From the NCBI RefSeq assembly GCF_000092245.1, contig NC_014166.1, positions 1,798,001-1,862,000 of the forward strand: DNA of 64,000 nucleotides. Reading direction: 5' to 3'. The notes below the pieces were generated by a model. It was not told the DNA's origin. It was given only the letters and a program-made list of their open reading frames with translations, and made no database searches. Origin of the DNA: Arcobacter nitrofigilis DSM 7299. GTDB lineage: Bacteria > Campylobacterota > Campylobacteria > Campylobacterales > Arcobacteraceae. Position 1 is the first letter of the stretch, and each line of letters opens with the position of its first letter. Below, in pieces: positions 62,571 through 64,000 of this stretch. The position numbers were made by a program, and so were the translations under genes.

Positions 62571-63380
62571 ATGTCACAAGAAAAAGAAAAATTTTTAATA
62601 TTTGGTAACCCTGTTGAACACTCAAAATCTCCTCAAATGCATAACAGTGCTTTTGAACATCTAAACATTAACTCTTATTATGATAAATATTTATTAACAG
62701 ATGGAAAAAAGATAAAAGATACGTTCAATCATGAAAATGCAAAAGGAGCTAATATAACAGTTCCTTTCAAAGAAGATGCATTTAGACAAGCAGATGAAGT
62801 TGTTGGAATAGCAAATGAAATTGAAGCTGTAAATACTTATATAAAAAAAGACAATAAAGTATTTGCTTACAATACAGATGCTCCTGGATTTATGAAAGCC
62901 ATAAAAGATTTTGGCAAAATCAAATCTGTTCTTATCTTAGGTGCAGGTGGCACGGCAAAAGCCATAGCAATGGCACTAAAAGAAGAAAATATAGAAGTAA
63001 GAATTCTAAATAGAAGTGCAGAAAAACTTGCATTTTTTAAAACACAAGGTTTTAAAACATATACTTGGGGTAATTTTCAAATGAATCACTATGATTTAAT
63101 TGTAAATTCAACAAGTGCTGGATTAAAAGATGAAGACTATCCTATTAAAAAAACTACATTAGAAAGTATATTTTTAAATGCAAAATTTGTTTTTGACTGT
63201 ATTTATGGAAAAGAAACTCCATTTTTAAAACTTGCACGATTAGAAGGATTAAAAGTAAAAGATGGTGAAGATATGCTTCTTTATCAAGGTGTTTTAGCTT
63301 TTGAGCTATTTACTGATACTACTTTAGATAATCAAACTATAGAAATTATGAGAAAAAGTTTAAAAGAAGAGTCTCTGTAG
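62571..63380 (+). CDS. aroE: Shikimate dehydrogenase AroE
   Basis: AroE reduces 3-dehydroshikimate in aromatic amino acid synthesis. The start at 62571 follows AAGGAAATCA; an in-frame ATG 36 bp upstream has no ribosome site. The 269-residue product shows FGNPVEHSKSPQMHN, ANITVPFKEDAF with the catalytic Lys, the NADP loop LGAGGTAKAIA and NSTSAGL. Its stop codon lies in the loop of a terminator. Confidence 0.92.
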   Translation: MSQEKEKFLIFGNPVEHSKSPQMHNSAFEHLNINSYYDKYLLTDGKKIKDTFNHENAKGANITVPFKEDAFRQADEVVGIANEIEAVNTYIKKDNKVFAYNTDAPGFMKAIKDFGKIKSVLILGAGGTAKAIAMALKEENIEVRILNRSAEKLAFFKTQGFKTYTWGNFQMNHYDLIVNSTSAGLKDEDYPIKKTTLESIFLNAKFVFDCIYGKETPFLKLARLEGLKVKDGEDMLLYQGVLAFELFTDTTLDNQTIEIMRKSLKEESL

Positions 63381-63394
63381 AGACTCTTCTTTTT
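63362..63394. terminator. Bidirectional terminator between aroE and the foldase gene
   Basis: A perfect 14-bp stem (63362-63375 with 63380-63393, core AGAAGAGTCTC with GAGACTCTTCT) closes a 4-nt TGTA loop, with A-rich and T-rich flanks giving U-tracts in both directions. Confidence 0.85.
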
Positions 63395-63398
63395 ATTT

Positions 63399-64000
63399 CT
63401 AATAAATTTTAATAACTGCTTTTTCTTTAAGTTCTTTTATTTTATTTATAGCCCAAGTTTTTACAGTTTTTTTAACATACTCTTCTTTTACTTTATCTTT
63501 TACCCCTTCAAAAGTACTATTGTACTCAGGAATATCATTTAAGATATAAAAAATTTCATATCCAAATTCTGTTTTTATTGGTTTATTTGTAAAAAAACCT
63601 CTTTTTTTATCTTTTAAAATTGGACTTAACTCACTATTTAATACAGACAAAGGTATTTTTCCAAAATAACCACTATTTTTAGCAGTTGGAGCCAATGAGT
63701 ATTTTTTTGCAAGTATTGAAAACTCTTGAAGTATATCTTTTGCATTTTGTAATTTTTTTATAATTTCTTTAGCTAAAGATAGTTTTTCAACTACTATACT
63801 TAAAAGTTCAATTTGTGCTGGTGTATCATATTTGTATCTTCTATCATTGTAATATTTTTCTAGTTCTTTATCACTTGGTAACAGTTGTTCCGCTTTTTGT
63901 GTAAGTAAAAAATCAAATGCTAATAATCCTTTTTTACTATTTAGTTGTTCTTGAGTATAACCTTTTATGCTCTTTTGTTTAACTATATCGGCAAGGTTTT
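63399..64000 (-). CDS. Parvulin-type peptidyl-prolyl cis-trans isomerase, 5' end missing
   Basis: The frame is open from the right edge to TAG at 63399-63401, giving about 200 C-terminal residues; an internal TTG at 63695 is not the start. The visible part has a helical chaperone region (LPSDKELEKYYNDRRYKYD) leading into the parvulin domain. That domain has AQIELLSIVVEKL, LAKKYSLAPTAKNSGYFGK and the strand KTEFGYEIFYILNDIPE. It resembles the SurA/PrsA/Cj0596-type periplasmic foldases; the signal peptide would be outside the window. Confidence 0.85.
   Translation of the reverse strand, partial: NLADIVKQKSIKGYTQEQLNSKKGLLAFDFLLTQKAEQLLPSDKELEKYYNDRRYKYDTPAQIELLSIVVEKLSLAKEIIKKLQNAKDILQEFSILAKKYSLAPTAKNSGYFGKIPLSVLNSELSPILKDKKRGFFTNKPIKTEFGYEIFYILNDIPEYNSTFEGVKDKVKEEYVKKTVKTWAINKIKELKEKAVIKIY

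Noticed and set aside
63399-63695. Separate small gene of 98 residues
   Set aside because: The frame stays open upstream to the window edge with clear parvulin-family sequence, so this is only the C-terminal part of a larger gene.
1-64000. CRISPR arrays, insertion sequences, prophage genes, rRNA or tRNA
   Set aside because: No regularly spaced repeat with unique spacers, transposase, integrase or structural RNA pattern was seen in the gene gaps, which are almost all under 300 bp.

Overview
The window comes from an AT-rich member of the Campylobacterota, most likely an Arcobacter-like organism. This is inferred from base composition, strong AAGGAG-type ribosome sites, tightly overlapping operons, a single-haem SoxA together with SoxCD, and an ExbB-ExbD-TonB set of epsilon type. 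It reads as ordinary chromosome: there is no insertion sequence, phage module, CRISPR array, rRNA or tRNA. The left edge cuts the 3' end of putA and the right edge cuts the 5' end of a parvulin-type foldase gene.

Layout. 1-8987 (minus) holds a ribbon-helix-helix (RHH) regulator, an unknown 220-residue protein, a complete branched-chain-amino-acid-type ABC importer (livK-H-M-G-F) and a large putA without the usual N-terminal DNA-binding domain. Together they suggest amino acid (perhaps proline) uptake and oxidation with a separate regulator. 9164-11028 carries a DMT permease and a universal stress protein. 11052-21920 (minus) is a thiosulfate-oxidation locus: soxC-soxD-soxX-soxY-soxZ-soxA-lipoprotein-rhodanese-soxB. 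Beyond two strong hairpins it is followed by thioredoxin-like, MOSC, DsrE-like, alpha/beta hydrolase and degenerate tandem HD-GYP genes. moeA (molybdenum insertion) diverges from soxC, a molybdoenzyme gene.

22235-38414 is a mixed housekeeping and stress region: moeA, an MltR-like protein, a Cu/Zn-type permease, rmuC, an M48 protease, a PLD-family protein, a thioesterase, a 48-residue ORF next to a GNAT gene, a CPA2 antiporter, an iron alcohol dehydrogenase, a chemoreceptor with a zinc-binding CZB end, an aldo/keto reductase and a SLAC1-like channel. 38445-52454 is a cobalamin island: bluB-kinase-cobT-marC-cobU-cobQ-cobS (minus), a cobD-like decarboxylase gene and cbiB (plus), and small ORF-btuB-btuF-btuD-btuC-cbiA (minus), flanked by a Cys-rich protein. 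It covers late B12 assembly, lower-ligand synthesis and corrinoid uptake. The kinase is a good candidate for the L-threonine (or serine) kinase that feeds the decarboxylase.

52607-64000 holds a HAD phosphatase, an rsuA-type pseudouridine synthase, a two-component system followed by exbB-exbD-tonB (likely energising the TonB receptor), a Na/Pi cotransporter with a small coiled-coil partner, trmL, purU, malic enzyme, a laccase-domain protein, aroE and the partial foldase gene.

The most unexpected signal lies between genes. Direct repeats with 11-bp phasing (7-bp box plus 4-bp spacer, the geometry of PhoB/OmpR-family sites) occur upstream of the RHH gene, between soxC and moeA, before the HAD gene, before exbB and, with a different box, before the malic enzyme gene.
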